Below are positions 1 to 7,975 of a stretch of DNA of 64,000 nucleotides, piece after piece (position 1 is the stretch's first letter; every line of letters starts with the position of its first letter). The notes under the pieces were generated by a model that made no database searches, had not been told where the DNA came from, and saw nothing but the letters and a program-made list of their open reading frames with translations. The stretch covers positions 1 to 64,000 of the forward strand of contig JAFRXH010000007.1 of NCBI GenBank assembly GCA_017437785.1, written 5' to 3'. Origin of the DNA: Lachnospiraceae bacterium (GTDB lineage: Bacteria > Bacillota > Clostridia > Lachnospirales > Lachnospiraceae). A program made the position numbers and the translations under genes.

Positions 1-26
1 CACAATATTTTTTAGGAGGAATTGCC

Positions 27-1013
27 ATGGGTAAAGCTAACAATGCCATTGTCAATTATCTGTCGGATAAAAAACGTTTTGCCGATATGATAAATGCGGA
101 AGTGTACGGAGGAAGGCAAGTGATAAAGCCTGAAGGCCTTACAGAGATATCTGCCACCACATACACAAAGAAGGGAAAAAACCAAAGTGACAGGCCGCCA
201 AAACGAAGAGAGCGCAGGGGAGATCTGGCGATGGTATATGAGGACGGAACCATTTACCGGATGTTTCTGACGGAGGCCCAGAATAAAGTTATGTATTTAC
301 TTCCGGTCAGATCTATGGATTATCTTGTATCGGCATACAAAAAACAGCTCGATGATATAAGCAGGGAGCATGAACGTAGGGGTGATTACGGTAGTATAGC
401 CGAACAGTTCAGCGGGCTCAACAAGGCAGATAAGTTAAAACCGGTATATCTGTTGTGGGTATATCACGGAGAGGAAAAATGGGACGGCGCGGAAAGCCTT
501 AAGGATATGGTTGATCTGGGAAATGATAAAGATGGCTTTAGCGGGATATTTCAGGATTTTAAAGCACATATCATAAAGATCAATGAGATGGCGGATACCG
601 AAAAGTATAATACAGAACTCAAAAGTCTGCTGGATCTGTTGCGGATACGTTCGGATAAAACGTCTTTAAGGACACTGGTAAACAAAGAGGAAATGTTTTA
701 TAATATGGATGAAGAAACGTATGAAACCGCGTCGGTATTACTGAATGCACCATATATTTGGAGAAAACGGAGAAAATACAGATCGGATACGGAAGGGAGG
801 ACTTACGATATGTGTAAAGCGTTACGTGACTGGGAAGCGGAAATAACCGAAGAGAAGAATAAGATAATAGATGAGCAAAACATACAGCTGGAACAGAAGA
901 ATGCGCAGCTGGAGCAGCAGAATGCGCAGCTGGAGCAGAAAGATGCCATCATAGACAGCCTGGAGAAGAAGGTTGCCATGCTTGAGGCACAGCTTGCCGC
1001 AGCCGCTCATTAA
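27..1013 (+). CDS. Rpn-family (PD-(D/E)XK) recombination-promoting nuclease/transposase-like protein
   Basis: 328 residues with a strong ribosome site (AGGAGG at 14-19) before ATG 27. The N-terminal half has the layout of the Rpn/transposase-31-like PD-(D/E)XK nucleases: an Asp in 'GDLAMVYEDG', then the 'TEAQNK' Glu-x-Gln element and a 'YLLPVRSMDYLVSAYKKQ' helix. Residues about 270-320 form a coiled coil built of repeated 'QLEQKNAQ' units, so the protein probably oligomerises. Family members are thought to cut DNA and promote RecA-independent recombination; many are copy-number-rich, mobile-looking genes. No flanking terminal repeats were found, so mobility here is not shown. Nuclease activity is inferred from family resemblance only. 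Confidence 0.75.
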   Translation: MGKANNAIVNYLSDKKRFADMINAEVYGGRQVIKPEGLTEISATTYTKKGKNQSDRPPKRRERRGDLAMVYEDGTIYRMFLTEAQNKVMYLLPVRSMDYLVSAYKKQLDDISREHERRGDYGSIAEQFSGLNKADKLKPVYLLWVYHGEEKWDGAESLKDMVDLGNDKDGFSGIFQDFKAHIIKINEMADTEKYNTELKSLLDLLRIRSDKTSLRTLVNKEEMFYNMDEETYETASVLLNAPYIWRKRRKYRSDTEGRTYDMCKALRDWEAEITEEKNKIIDEQNIQLEQKNAQLEQQNAQLEQKDAIIDSLEKKVAMLEAQLAAAAH

Positions 1014-1046
1014 GCAGCTGTTAAGCGGTCTTATAGGAAAATGTTC

Positions 1047-1086
1047 AAAAAGATCAGTCCCGGATCACGGGGCTGATCTTTTTTAG
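1047..1086 (+). terminator. Rho-independent terminator after the Rpn gene
   Basis: AAAAGATCAG and CTGATCTTTT flank a short G/C-rich loop and run into a T tract ending near 1084. It lies about 35 bp after the stop at 1013 and separates the nuclease gene from the cobalamin block. Confidence 0.75.
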
Positions 1087-1290
1087 TCCAAAACACCCCG
1101 GGGAGAAAAATTCTGGCTGGAGGTCCCGGAAAGAACCGTCCCAGACCGGGGAGGATAAGACAGGTGAAGCTGCAGGGCCAAGAAGCCTGTCGAATACACG
1201 GAAGACAAAAAAGGCCACTTCACTCTGTGCAGAGGGCTTGACCCCGCTAAATGGCTGTGAACATTGCATTTATTTTAAGCCCCCTTTATC
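1087..1290 (+). other. Non-coding stretch upstream of the cobalamin genes
   Basis: About 200 bp without a convincing gene. It contains a GACAGG...CCTGTC inverted repeat (about 1160-1192) and AGAACCGTCCC (1132-1142), an 11-mer also present in the palindromes at 25501 and 43704. I looked for a cobalamin riboswitch because cbi genes follow, but could not find the ordered conserved boxes. Its role is unknown. Confidence 0.4.
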
Positions 1291-1319
1291 TTGCGGATAA
1301 GGGGGGCTTATTGTATAAT
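1291..1319 (+). promoter_or_regulatory. Candidate promoter of the cbi operon, apparently giving a leaderless transcript
   Basis: TTGCGG (1291-1296), exactly 17 bp, then TATAAT (1314-1319). The cbiF ATG begins at 1326, only 6 nt after the -10 box, so transcription would start at or next to the start codon. The -35 lies inside an inverted repeat (AAGCCCCC ... GGGGGGCTT, about 1278-1309) that could act as an operator or attenuator hairpin. Confidence 0.55.
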
Positions 1320-1325
1320 CATTGC

Positions 1326-2075
1326 ATGATAAATTTCGTCGGAGCGGGCCCCGGAGCAGTAGATCTTATATCGCTGCGCGGCAAAACATTAATCGAAAAA
1401 GCTGATGTCATTATCTATGCAGGAAGCCTGGTAAATCCCGGGCTTCTTGAATTTGCAAAAGAAAGTGCGGAGATCTACGACAGCGCAAGGATGACCCTCG
1501 AAGAAGTACTTGATGTGATGAAGACAGCCCATGACGCGGAAAAGGAAGTGGTAAGGTTGCATACCGGCGATCAGAGCATCTACGGTGCCATAAGGGAACA
1601 GATGGATGCACTGGATAAACTGGGGATAGCCTACGATTCCTGCCCCGGCATTACCGCTGCCTGCGCTGCGGCATCTTCACTTGATCTGGAATTCACACTT
1701 CCCGATATTTCACAGACACTCATAATCACGCGTATGGCGGGGCGCACCCCCGTACCCGAAAAAGAAGATATAGAAACCCTGGCTGCACATCAGGCATCCA
1801 TGGCTATATATTTAAGTACGGGGATGCTGGATAGGCTTTCCGAGCGCCTGATAGCAGGCGGCTATAATGCCGATACCCCCGCTGCCATAGTTTATAAAGC
1901 CAGCTGGCCGGAGGAAGAGAGGTATATCTGCACCGTGGGCAGCCTGGCCGATACAGCACGCGAACATAATATCAAAAAGACCGCAATAGTGCTGGTGGGC
2001 GATGTCATCGGCCCCCACCCCTCCGCGCTGTCTGCTTTTCCAATAACGGAGCCAAAGTATTGCAGCGCCTTATAA
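1326..2075 (+). CDS. cbiF: Cobalt-precorrin-4 C11-methyltransferase (CbiF/CobM)
   Basis: SAM-dependent methyltransferase that methylates C11 of the corrin ring in the anaerobic cobalamin pathway. The start 'MINFVGAGPGAVDLISLRG' carries the glycine-rich N-terminal strand of tetrapyrrole methylases; 'LHTGDQSIYGA' and 'YDSCPGITAA' are the two further family motifs. An upstream in-frame extension to 1251 lacks homology and includes the promoter, so ATG 1326 is chosen; it has no Shine-Dalgarno because the transcript looks leaderless. Homology fades near 'VLVGDVIG'; the last residues overlap the region where CbiG homology begins in another frame. First gene of a five-gene cbi run. Confidence 0.9.
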   Translation: MINFVGAGPGAVDLISLRGKTLIEKADVIIYAGSLVNPGLLEFAKESAEIYDSARMTLEEVLDVMKTAHDAEKEVVRLHTGDQSIYGAIREQMDALDKLGIAYDSCPGITAACAAASSLDLEFTLPDISQTLIITRMAGRTPVPEKEDIETLAAHQASMAIYLSTGMLDRLSERLIAGGYNADTPAAIVYKASWPEEERYICTVGSLADTAREHNIKKTAIVLVGDVIGPHPSALSAFPITEPKYCSAL

Positions 2076-3001
2076 AGGCGGCCGGAGAAAAGGGTATAGA
2101 AGCGCCGAGGCCTTATTATTCCTTTAATCCCGATGAGGCTCCGGAGGGCTTTGAACGTGTGAGCGGCCTGAAAAACTGGGTGGAAGAAGGCTTTAAGGAT
2201 AATGCCACGCTCATCTTCACAGGAGCTGCAGGCATAGCCGTAAGGGCCATAGCGCCTTATGTTAAGGATAAGCTTTCCGATTCCGCAGTGATTGTCATTG
2301 ATGATAATGGGAATAATGTTATCCCGCTTTTATCGGGACATGTGGGCGGAGCGAACAAGACGGCGCTCATTTTTGCAGAACTTCTTAATGCACAGCCGGT
2401 GATCACCACATCATCGGATGTTAATGATGCGTTTTCGGCAGATGTATTTGCGGCGGAAAACCGCCTTAAGATAATAAACCGTGACGGTATTAAGAAAGTA
2501 TCCGCAAAGGCCATTGAAGGAAAAGCGATAAGCCTCTCGATAAAGGATTATCCGCCTAAGGAGCCTGTGGATATCATAGTGGCAGATGAGACAGACAGGG
2601 AATATTCGCTGCTCTTATCGCCCAAGAAATATACACTGGGCATGGGGATGAAAAAGGATACCCCTTTTGAAAAAGTAGAGGAATTCGCATTAAAGGTACT
2701 TAATGATGCCGGCATCTCCACGGATGATATATACGCTGTATGCACCATAGATATTAAGGAGAATGAACCCGGTTTAAAGGCTTTTTCAAAAAAATACAGG
2801 ATACCGCTGATAAGTTTTGAAGCTGAGCTCTTAAATAAAGTAAGCGGCGACTTTGCTTCATCCGACTTTGTTAAGAAAACTACGGGCACTGATAATGTAT
2901 GCGAACGCGCCGCAGTACTTGGCGCGGGCGGCGGAGATCTGTTAGTCCGTAAGACAACAGGCGGCGGCATCACAGCTGCGGTAGCGATACGCCGCACCTG
3001 A
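2060..3001 (+). CDS. cbiG: Cobalt-precorrin-5A hydrolase (CbiG), start uncertain
   Basis: Opens the delta-lactone of cobalt-precorrin-5A and releases acetaldehyde. The middle carries the CbiG signature 'GAAGIAVRAIAPYVKDK' and 'PLLSGHVGGANK', and the C-terminal domain 'LGMGMKKDTPFEKVEE' is the usual CbiG C-domain. The only usable start in this frame is TTG 2060, overlapping cbiF by 16 bp, but codons upstream of it still encode CbiG-like sequence ('RAVCFSNNGAKV', first beta strand), and no ATG, GTG or TTG lies between that and the in-frame stop at 1967-1969. The gene is therefore frameshifted relative to its true start, or is made as a CbiF-CbiG fusion by -1 slippage. Confidence 0.85.
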   Translation: MQRLIKAAGEKGIEAPRPYYSFNPDEAPEGFERVSGLKNWVEEGFKDNATLIFTGAAGIAVRAIAPYVKDKLSDSAVIVIDDNGNNVIPLLSGHVGGANKTALIFAELLNAQPVITTSSDVNDAFSADVFAAENRLKIINRDGIKKVSAKAIEGKAISLSIKDYPPKEPVDIIVADETDREYSLLLSPKKYTLGMGMKKDTPFEKVEEFALKVLNDAGISTDDIYAVCTIDIKENEPGLKAFSKKYRIPLISFEAELLNKVSGDFASSDFVKKTTGTDNVCERAAVLGAGGGDLLVRKTTGGGITAAVAIRRT

Positions 3002-3031
3002 AGTTAATTTATACACAGAGGTAAATTTCAT

Positions 3032-3760
3032 ATGAGCACACTCTACATCATCGGCATAGGCCCGGGTGCCACAGACATGATGACGTTAAGGGCCAAAGAG
3101 GCCTTAAGCAAAAGCGATATCATCCTGGGCTATAAAACCTATCTTGATCTGATAAGAAGCGAATATCCCGATAAGGAATTTCATGAGAGCGGCATGCGTG
3201 AGGAGATATCCCGCTGCAGGGAAGCCGTTAAGCTGGCAAATGAAGGAAAAAACGTATCTCTCATTTGCAGCGGGGATGCGGGCGTATATGGTATGGCTTC
3301 GCCTGCGCTCACCATCGCGGCAGAAGAAGGCTTTAGTGATGTCGAAGTCATAGCCGGTGTCAGCGCGGCAAATGCCGGAGCAGCGGTTCTTGGCGCGCCT
3401 CTGGGGCATGATTTCTGCGTTATCAGCTTAAGCGACCTGCTCACGCCCTGGGAGCTTATAGAGAAAAGACTGCGCCTTGCGGCCGAAGGCGATTTTTGCA
3501 TTTCGATATACAATCCCGCCAGCAAAGGCAGGAAGGATCATCTTAAAAATGCAGTAAATATACTTCTTGAGATACTTCCGCCTGATCGGATCTGCGGATA
3601 TGTAAAGAACATAGAAAGAGAAGGCCAGGTAAGCGGAACCTGCACTTTATCCGGACTTGCCGCTCTTGATGCGGACATGTTCACCACAGTCTTTATAGGT
3701 AATTTCCGCACAGCACTTATAAACGGGCACATGATCACACCAAGAGGATATAAAGAATAG
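3032..3760 (+). CDS. cbiH: Cobalt-precorrin-3B C17-methyltransferase (CbiH/CobJ)
   Basis: Ring-contraction methyltransferase that adds the C17 methyl group. The 242-residue protein has the tetrapyrrole methylase motifs 'IIGIGPGATDMMTLRAKEAL', 'ICSGDAGVYGMA' and 'VEVIAGVSAANA', and the C17-family stretch 'HDFCVISLSDLLTPW' and 'FCISIYNPASKGR'. AGAGG at about 3017-3021 precedes ATG 3032. It follows cbiG by 30 bp and fits the order of the anaerobic pathway. CbiL, CbiC, CbiD and CbiK are not in this window, so they would have to be encoded elsewhere. Confidence 0.92.
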   Translation: MSTLYIIGIGPGATDMMTLRAKEALSKSDIILGYKTYLDLIRSEYPDKEFHESGMREEISRCREAVKLANEGKNVSLICSGDAGVYGMASPALTIAAEEGFSDVEVIAGVSAANAGAAVLGAPLGHDFCVISLSDLLTPWELIEKRLRLAAEGDFCISIYNPASKGRKDHLKNAVNILLEILPPDRICGYVKNIEREGQVSGTCTLSGLAALDADMFTTVFIGNFRTALINGHMITPRGYKE

Positions 3761-3800
3761 CGGCGCGTATCTCATATATTTTAAGGACTCGGATAATATC

Positions 3801-5858
3801 ATGAAAAAGATCATCATCTTTGGCGGAACAACAGAAGGAAGACTGCTTTCGGATATGCTGCTTGCGGCAGGGCTTATCCACACGGTATCCGTTGCCACAC
3901 AATACGGCAGGGAGATGCTTGAAGAAAACGAAAGACGCAGATTGATAATCGGAAGGATGGATGCAGATCAGATGTGCGCATTCCTGCAGGAAGAGGGATT
4001 CGGGGCGGAAGATGTATGCGTTGACGCTACACATCCTTATGCTGTGGAAGTGAGCGCAAATATCAAAAAAGCAGCCGGGAACACGCCATGCAGATACATA
4101 AGGGTTTCAAGGGATGAAGAGGCGCCTGACGTATCGGCTGATCTCGTAAGTGTATTTGACGATCTGGAAAAATGCTGCAGCGCCTTGAAAGATACGCAGG
4201 GAAACATCCTGCTTACCACAGGCAGCAAGGAACTAAAAGAATACATAAGATACATGGGAGCCGATGCTCTTAAAAGGACCTATATAAGGGTATTGCCTTC
4301 TGCAGAGAGTATCAGGATCTGTGAAGATGAAGGCGTAGAATCTAAACATATCATTGCGGCGCACGGGCCGTTCAGCCGCGAATTCAACCTGGCCATGATA
4401 AGGCAGTATGATATAAAGCATCTTGTCACCAAAGAGAGCGGAAGCCGCGGCGGCTTTGATGAAAAGACGCTCGCTTGCGCTGATGCACAGATAAAGGCCT
4501 ATGTTATAAAGCGCCCTGATGATATTCCCGGTGTGGATATATATGAAGCATTCCGCATATTAAGCGGCAGGGAATATGAAGCCGTCAAAAAAGAAGACAC
4601 GTCCGTAAATAAGGACCGGCATAAGACCGGGGATGATGTTAAAAGGCAGATAACCCTGGCAGGCTGCGGAATGGGAGTGCAGGCTGTTTATACCTGCGAA
4701 CTCAAAGAGCTGATAGATAATGCTGATGCATTGTTTGGGGCAGCCAGACTTATAAAGGATATAAACAGGGCAGATAAATATGCCATGTACAGGGCGGATG
4801 ATATTTCACAAGTGCTGGATAAAAATCCTTCATACAGGAATGTGTGTGTGCTATATTCGGGAGACAGCGGCTTTTACAGCGGCGCGGCTTCGGCTAATGC
4901 TTATTTTGAAAAGAAGTATCCGGATGCGGAGATAAGGATACTGCCGGGGATTTCTTCCGTTTCATTCCTGTCCGCCCTTAGCGGATATTCTTATGATGAT
5001 GCCGCGATAGTCAGTATCCACGGTCATAACAGTCCTGCTGATATCCATATCCTCAGCGAAAAGATCAGGTATAACATAAAGACCTTTGTCCTTCTTTCGG
5101 GCGATGATGATGTACGCATGCTCGCGCAGTCGCTTAAGGATAAAGGCATAGATGCAAGGATAATGATCGCTTCAGACCTTTCTTATGAGGATCAGAAGCT
5201 GGTCGCATTGAGCGTGGACGAAGCCTGTGAATATCACTCGGATGCCATACTCACTTCGCTGGTCATAAATGATGGCTGCGAAAGAAAAGCGCTGTTTACG
5301 CCGTTAAAGGATGAAGATTTTATCCGTGACAAAGTCCCGATGACCAAAGAGTGTATAAGGCATGAGGCGATAGTCCGCCTTAAGCTTAAGCAGGGGGATG
5401 TGGTATATGATATCGGCGGAGGCACCGGTTCCGTAGCGATAGAAGCTGCGCTCGCCGATCCCTCCCTTAAGGTTTATACGATAGAGAAAAAAGCCGAAGC
5501 TGCGGAACTGATCGAAAAGAACATAATAAAACACCACGCGTGCAATGTTAAGCTGATACAGGGCAATGCACCGGAGACACTTTCGGAACTTGAAGCACCC
5601 GACTGTGTATTTATTGGTGGCAGCAGCGGAGCGCTTGAAGAAATCCTGGACGCGATCCATACAAAGAAGACCGGCGTAAGATATGTGATCAGCGCGGTAA
5701 GCCTTGAAACCATAAGTGAGATACGTGCGCTTATGGACAGGGAAGATATCATGGATGCTTCCTGCATACAGTTGCAGGTAAACGAGATATATAAAGCAGG
5801 CACATATCATCTTCCCAAAGCAAATAATCCCGTAATGCTGTTTTCTTTTACCCGCTAA
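3801..5858 (+). CDS. cbiJET: CbiJ-CbiE-CbiT triple fusion: precorrin-6A reductase, C5-methyltransferase, C15-methyltransferase/decarboxylase
   Basis: One 685-residue polypeptide. Residues 1 to about 255 match CbiJ ('IIIFGGTTEGRLLSDML', 'AHGPFSREFN', 'VTKESGSRGGFDEK'), which reduces precorrin-6A. After a charged linker, about 272-480 is CbiE ('ITLAGCGMG', 'YSGDSGFYSGA', 'ILPGISSVSFLSA'). About 500-685 is CbiT, with the SAM-binding loop 'VVYDIGGGTGSVAIEAAL' and 'FIGGSSGALEEILDAI'. CbiE-CbiT fusions equal CobL and are common; adding CbiJ at the front links three consecutive steps. All three domains look intact, with no frameshift. The start follows AAGGAC, 40 bp after cbiH. Confidence 0.92.
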   Translation: MKKIIIFGGTTEGRLLSDMLLAAGLIHTVSVATQYGREMLEENERRRLIIGRMDADQMCAFLQEEGFGAEDVCVDATHPYAVEVSANIKKAAGNTPCRYIRVSRDEEAPDVSADLVSVFDDLEKCCSALKDTQGNILLTTGSKELKEYIRYMGADALKRTYIRVLPSAESIRICEDEGVESKHIIAAHGPFSREFNLAMIRQYDIKHLVTKESGSRGGFDEKTLACADAQIKAYVIKRPDDIPGVDIYEAFRILSGREYEAVKKEDTSVNKDRHKTGDDVKRQITLAGCGMGVQAVYTCELKELIDNADALFGAARLIKDINRADKYAMYRADDISQVLDKNPSYRNVCVLYSGDSGFYSGAASANAYFEKKYPDAEIRILPGISSVSFLSALSGYSYDDAAIVSIHGHNSPADIHILSEKIRYNIKTFVLLSGDDDVRMLAQSLKDKGIDARIMIASDLSYEDQKLVALSVDEACEYHSDAILTSLVINDGCERKALFTPLKDEDFIRDKVPMTKECIRHEAIVRLKLKQGDVVYDIGGGTGSVAIEAALADPSLKVYTIEKKAEAAELIEKNIIKHHACNVKLIQGNAPETLSELEAPDCVFIGGSSGALEEILDAIHTKKTGVRYVISAVSLETISEIRALMDREDIMDASCIQLQVNEIYKAGTYHLPKANNPVMLFSFTR

Positions 5859-5864
5859 AGCGGC

Positions 5865-7346
5865 ATGATCAATGTAAACTGCGATCCGTCACAGAGGCAT
5901 AAGATGAGCATAGTTGATAATGAAAAGACAATACCGCGCATACTGATAGCCGCCCCCAAAAGCGGCAGCGGGAAAACTCTCTTCACCTGCGGGCTTTTAA
6001 AGCTGCTTAAAGATGAAGGAAATTCCCCGGTAGCATTTAAATGCGGGCCGGATTATATAGATCCTCTTTTTCATAAAAGGGTACTTGGGATCGAGTCCTA
6101 TAATCTGGACTCATTCTTCATGAACGCCACTCAGCTGAACAAAAACCTTTTAAGGGCAGAAGGTGCTATGGCTGTTATAGAAGGCGTGATGGGCATATAC
6201 GACGGACTGGGTGTTGACAGTGTCAAAGGCTCCTGTTATGAGATAGCATCACTTACAAATACACCCATACTTCTTATTGTGGATGCACATGGCGCAGGAC
6301 GCAGTATTATCTCCGTGATAAAAGGCATCCTGACCGACGATGATAAAAAGCTCATACGCGGAGTGGTCTTAAACCGGATATCCGCAGGCTTTTATGCTAA
6401 GCTTTCTCCCGTTTTAAAAGATGAGATCGAGCAAGCCTTCCCGTATGTAAGCATACTGGGCGGTATTCCCAATGACCCGGCGCTTAAGATAGGCAGCCGG
6501 CACCTGGGATTGGATATATCAGCACCGGATCCGCAGGTGCTAAGCGGCATAGAGCGCATGGCAGAGCTTATAAAGCAATATGTGGATCGTGAAAGCGTCC
6601 TGAAAGGCAGCGTGCAAAACACTAAGCCATTTAGCTACAGTGACGGTACCCTGCCCGTGTGCGGTGAACCGGCGTCTGACATAAAGGAACGACTGCAGCC
6701 TGTGCTGGCAGTGGCATGGGATGAAGCATTCTGTTTTTATTACCGGGATAATCTCGACATGTTTGAGCAACAGGGTATCACCGTAAAGTATTTTTCACCC
6801 ATACATGATAAAGCGCTGCCTAAAGATTCCTGCGGTATCCTCCTTGGAGGCGGTTATCCTGAGCTGTATCTTAAAGAGCTCAGCGGCAATGTATCGATGC
6901 TCACATCGATAAGGAATGCGGTCAATGATGGCATGCCTTCTCTTGCGGAGTGCGGCGGATTCATGTATCTGCATAAAAGCGTTTCTGATATTGAGGGTAA
7001 TGATCATAAGCTTGTGGGAATAATAGACGGGGAGTGCAGGTATACCGGAAAAAGCGTGCGCTTTGGCTATATGGAAATAGCTGAGGCAGAAGACGACAGC
7101 CCGGCTTTTGCAAAGATGCTTAATGGCATGAAAGGACATGAATTCCATTATTACGAAAGCAGCGCAAACAAAGGATACTGCACGGCGCGGAAACCCGACG
7201 GTTCAAAGAAATGGAACTGCATGTGCGGAGGCGAGGTATCTCTTTGGGGCTTCCCGCATTTTTATTACCCTTCGGCACCGGAATGCATAAGATACTTTGT
7301 GACTAAAATGACTGAATATTACGGCAAAAAAGGAAAGGATGATTAA
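5865..7346 (+). CDS. cbiA: Cobyrinate a,c-diamide synthase (CbiA/CobB type)
   Basis: Glutamine- and ATP-dependent amidation of the a and c side chains of (cobalt-)cobyrinate. The N-terminal synthetase half has 'IAAPKSGSGKTLFT' (P-loop-like), 'KCGPDYIDPLFH' and 'VIEGVMGIYDG'. The C-terminal class-III glutaminase half has 'LLGGGYPELY' and the nucleophile Cys in 'LAECGGFMYL'. 493 residues, normal for the family. ATG 5865 follows cbiJET by 6 bp; ATG 5904 ('MSIVDNEK') is an alternative nearer the first conserved strand. Last gene of the cbi run. Confidence 0.92.
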   Translation: MINVNCDPSQRHKMSIVDNEKTIPRILIAAPKSGSGKTLFTCGLLKLLKDEGNSPVAFKCGPDYIDPLFHKRVLGIESYNLDSFFMNATQLNKNLLRAEGAMAVIEGVMGIYDGLGVDSVKGSCYEIASLTNTPILLIVDAHGAGRSIISVIKGILTDDDKKLIRGVVLNRISAGFYAKLSPVLKDEIEQAFPYVSILGGIPNDPALKIGSRHLGLDISAPDPQVLSGIERMAELIKQYVDRESVLKGSVQNTKPFSYSDGTLPVCGEPASDIKERLQPVLAVAWDEAFCFYYRDNLDMFEQQGITVKYFSPIHDKALPKDSCGILLGGGYPELYLKELSGNVSMLTSIRNAVNDGMPSLAECGGFMYLHKSVSDIEGNDHKLVGIIDGECRYTGKSVRFGYMEIAEAEDDSPAFAKMLNGMKGHEFHYYESSANKGYCTARKPDGSKKWNCMCGGEVSLWGFPHFYYPSAPECIRYFVTKMTEYYGKKGKDD

Positions 7347-7378
7347 AGAAAAGATCATGGAGAACTCATCACGTTTTT

Positions 7379-7747
7379 TTGCGAACAAAGCCCTATGAGC
7401 AGCCTGATGACAAGACAGATCTTTCCGGTGTTAATCTTGATCAGGTACCGGATTTTGTTATGGACGGCAAACAGGATTACAATACCTTTAACGATATCAA
7501 AAAAGGTATCGGTAACGATTTCGGAATGATATTCGAACTGCATGGAGTAGCAAGCGGTTCAACCTATTCGAGCTATATCACTGTCCAGAATGATTCGGGC
7601 AAGCTGACGCAGAAATTTACAGTCGTGATCGTTGATGCGGATAAACTGCTGGATATAGTTCCCGACGGCGGAAATGTTGCGATAACCGGTGTGCTCTGGA
7701 GCGACAGGTTTATCTATACGGATTCAAAGCATGTAAAAGCTGAATAA
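7379..7747 (+). CDS. Small hypothetical protein, possible OB-fold remnant with damaged 5' end
   Basis: 122 residues from TTG 7379, with no good ribosome site. The second half ('FGMIFELHGVASG', 'VAITGVLWSDRF') has a strand pattern like small OB-fold proteins and vaguely resembles the lipoprotein at 59460; this is inference. Just upstream ATG 7357 reads 'MENSSRF' in another frame and would join this ORF in frame if the run of seven T at 7374-7380 were six. That suggests a longer ancestral protein with a homopolymer frameshift, or a sequencing error. Function unknown. It may be co-transcribed with the cbi genes (33 bp gap) and ends before a terminator. Confidence 0.4.
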   Translation: MRTKPYEQPDDKTDLSGVNLDQVPDFVMDGKQDYNTFNDIKKGIGNDFGMIFELHGVASGSTYSSYITVQNDSGKLTQKFTVVIVDADKLLDIVPDGGNVAITGVLWSDRFIYTDSKHVKAE

Positions 7748-7777
7748 GCATATCTTCTGAGGGGGAGATATCAGGAC

Positions 7778-7808
7778 GGGGATGCGCTGCGCCGCATCCC
7801 CTTTTTTA
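7778..7808 (+). terminator. Rho-independent terminator ending the cbi transcription unit
   Basis: GGGGATGCG and CGCATCCCC form a nine-pair G/C-rich stem with a six-base loop, followed by TTTTTT at 7802-7807. Confidence 0.85.
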
Positions 7809-7854
7809 TCGCAGAGCCGCCGTAAGAAAAGCTGCCTAAAGCTTCCGGCGATAA

Positions 7855-7883
7855 ATGACAAACCATTGTTTTTATGGTACTAT
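7855..7883 (+). promoter_or_regulatory. Candidate promoter for the reductase fusion gene
   Basis: ATGACA (7855-7860), 17 bp, TACTAT (7878-7883), about 90 bp before ATG 7976. Weak -10; no operator was recognised in the A/T-rich leader. Confidence 0.35.
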
Positions 7884-7975
7884 AAGCTTTATTGTATACG
7901 GATCATACGGACTTAAGGAATTCTGCAATAAATCAGTAACATAAGTATTTATTATTTTAAAGGAGGATTCTTTCG

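Noticed and set aside
1087..1290. Possible cobalamin riboswitch upstream of cbiF
   Set aside because: Fragments such as CCCCGC...CTGTGAA resemble parts of the aptamer, but the conserved boxes are missing or out of order, and a good promoter lies between this region and the ATG.
2548..2997. 149-codon open frame on the minus strand inside cbiG
   Set aside because: It is antisense to a clearly conserved gene and its translation has no family features; long shadow frames are expected at this base composition.
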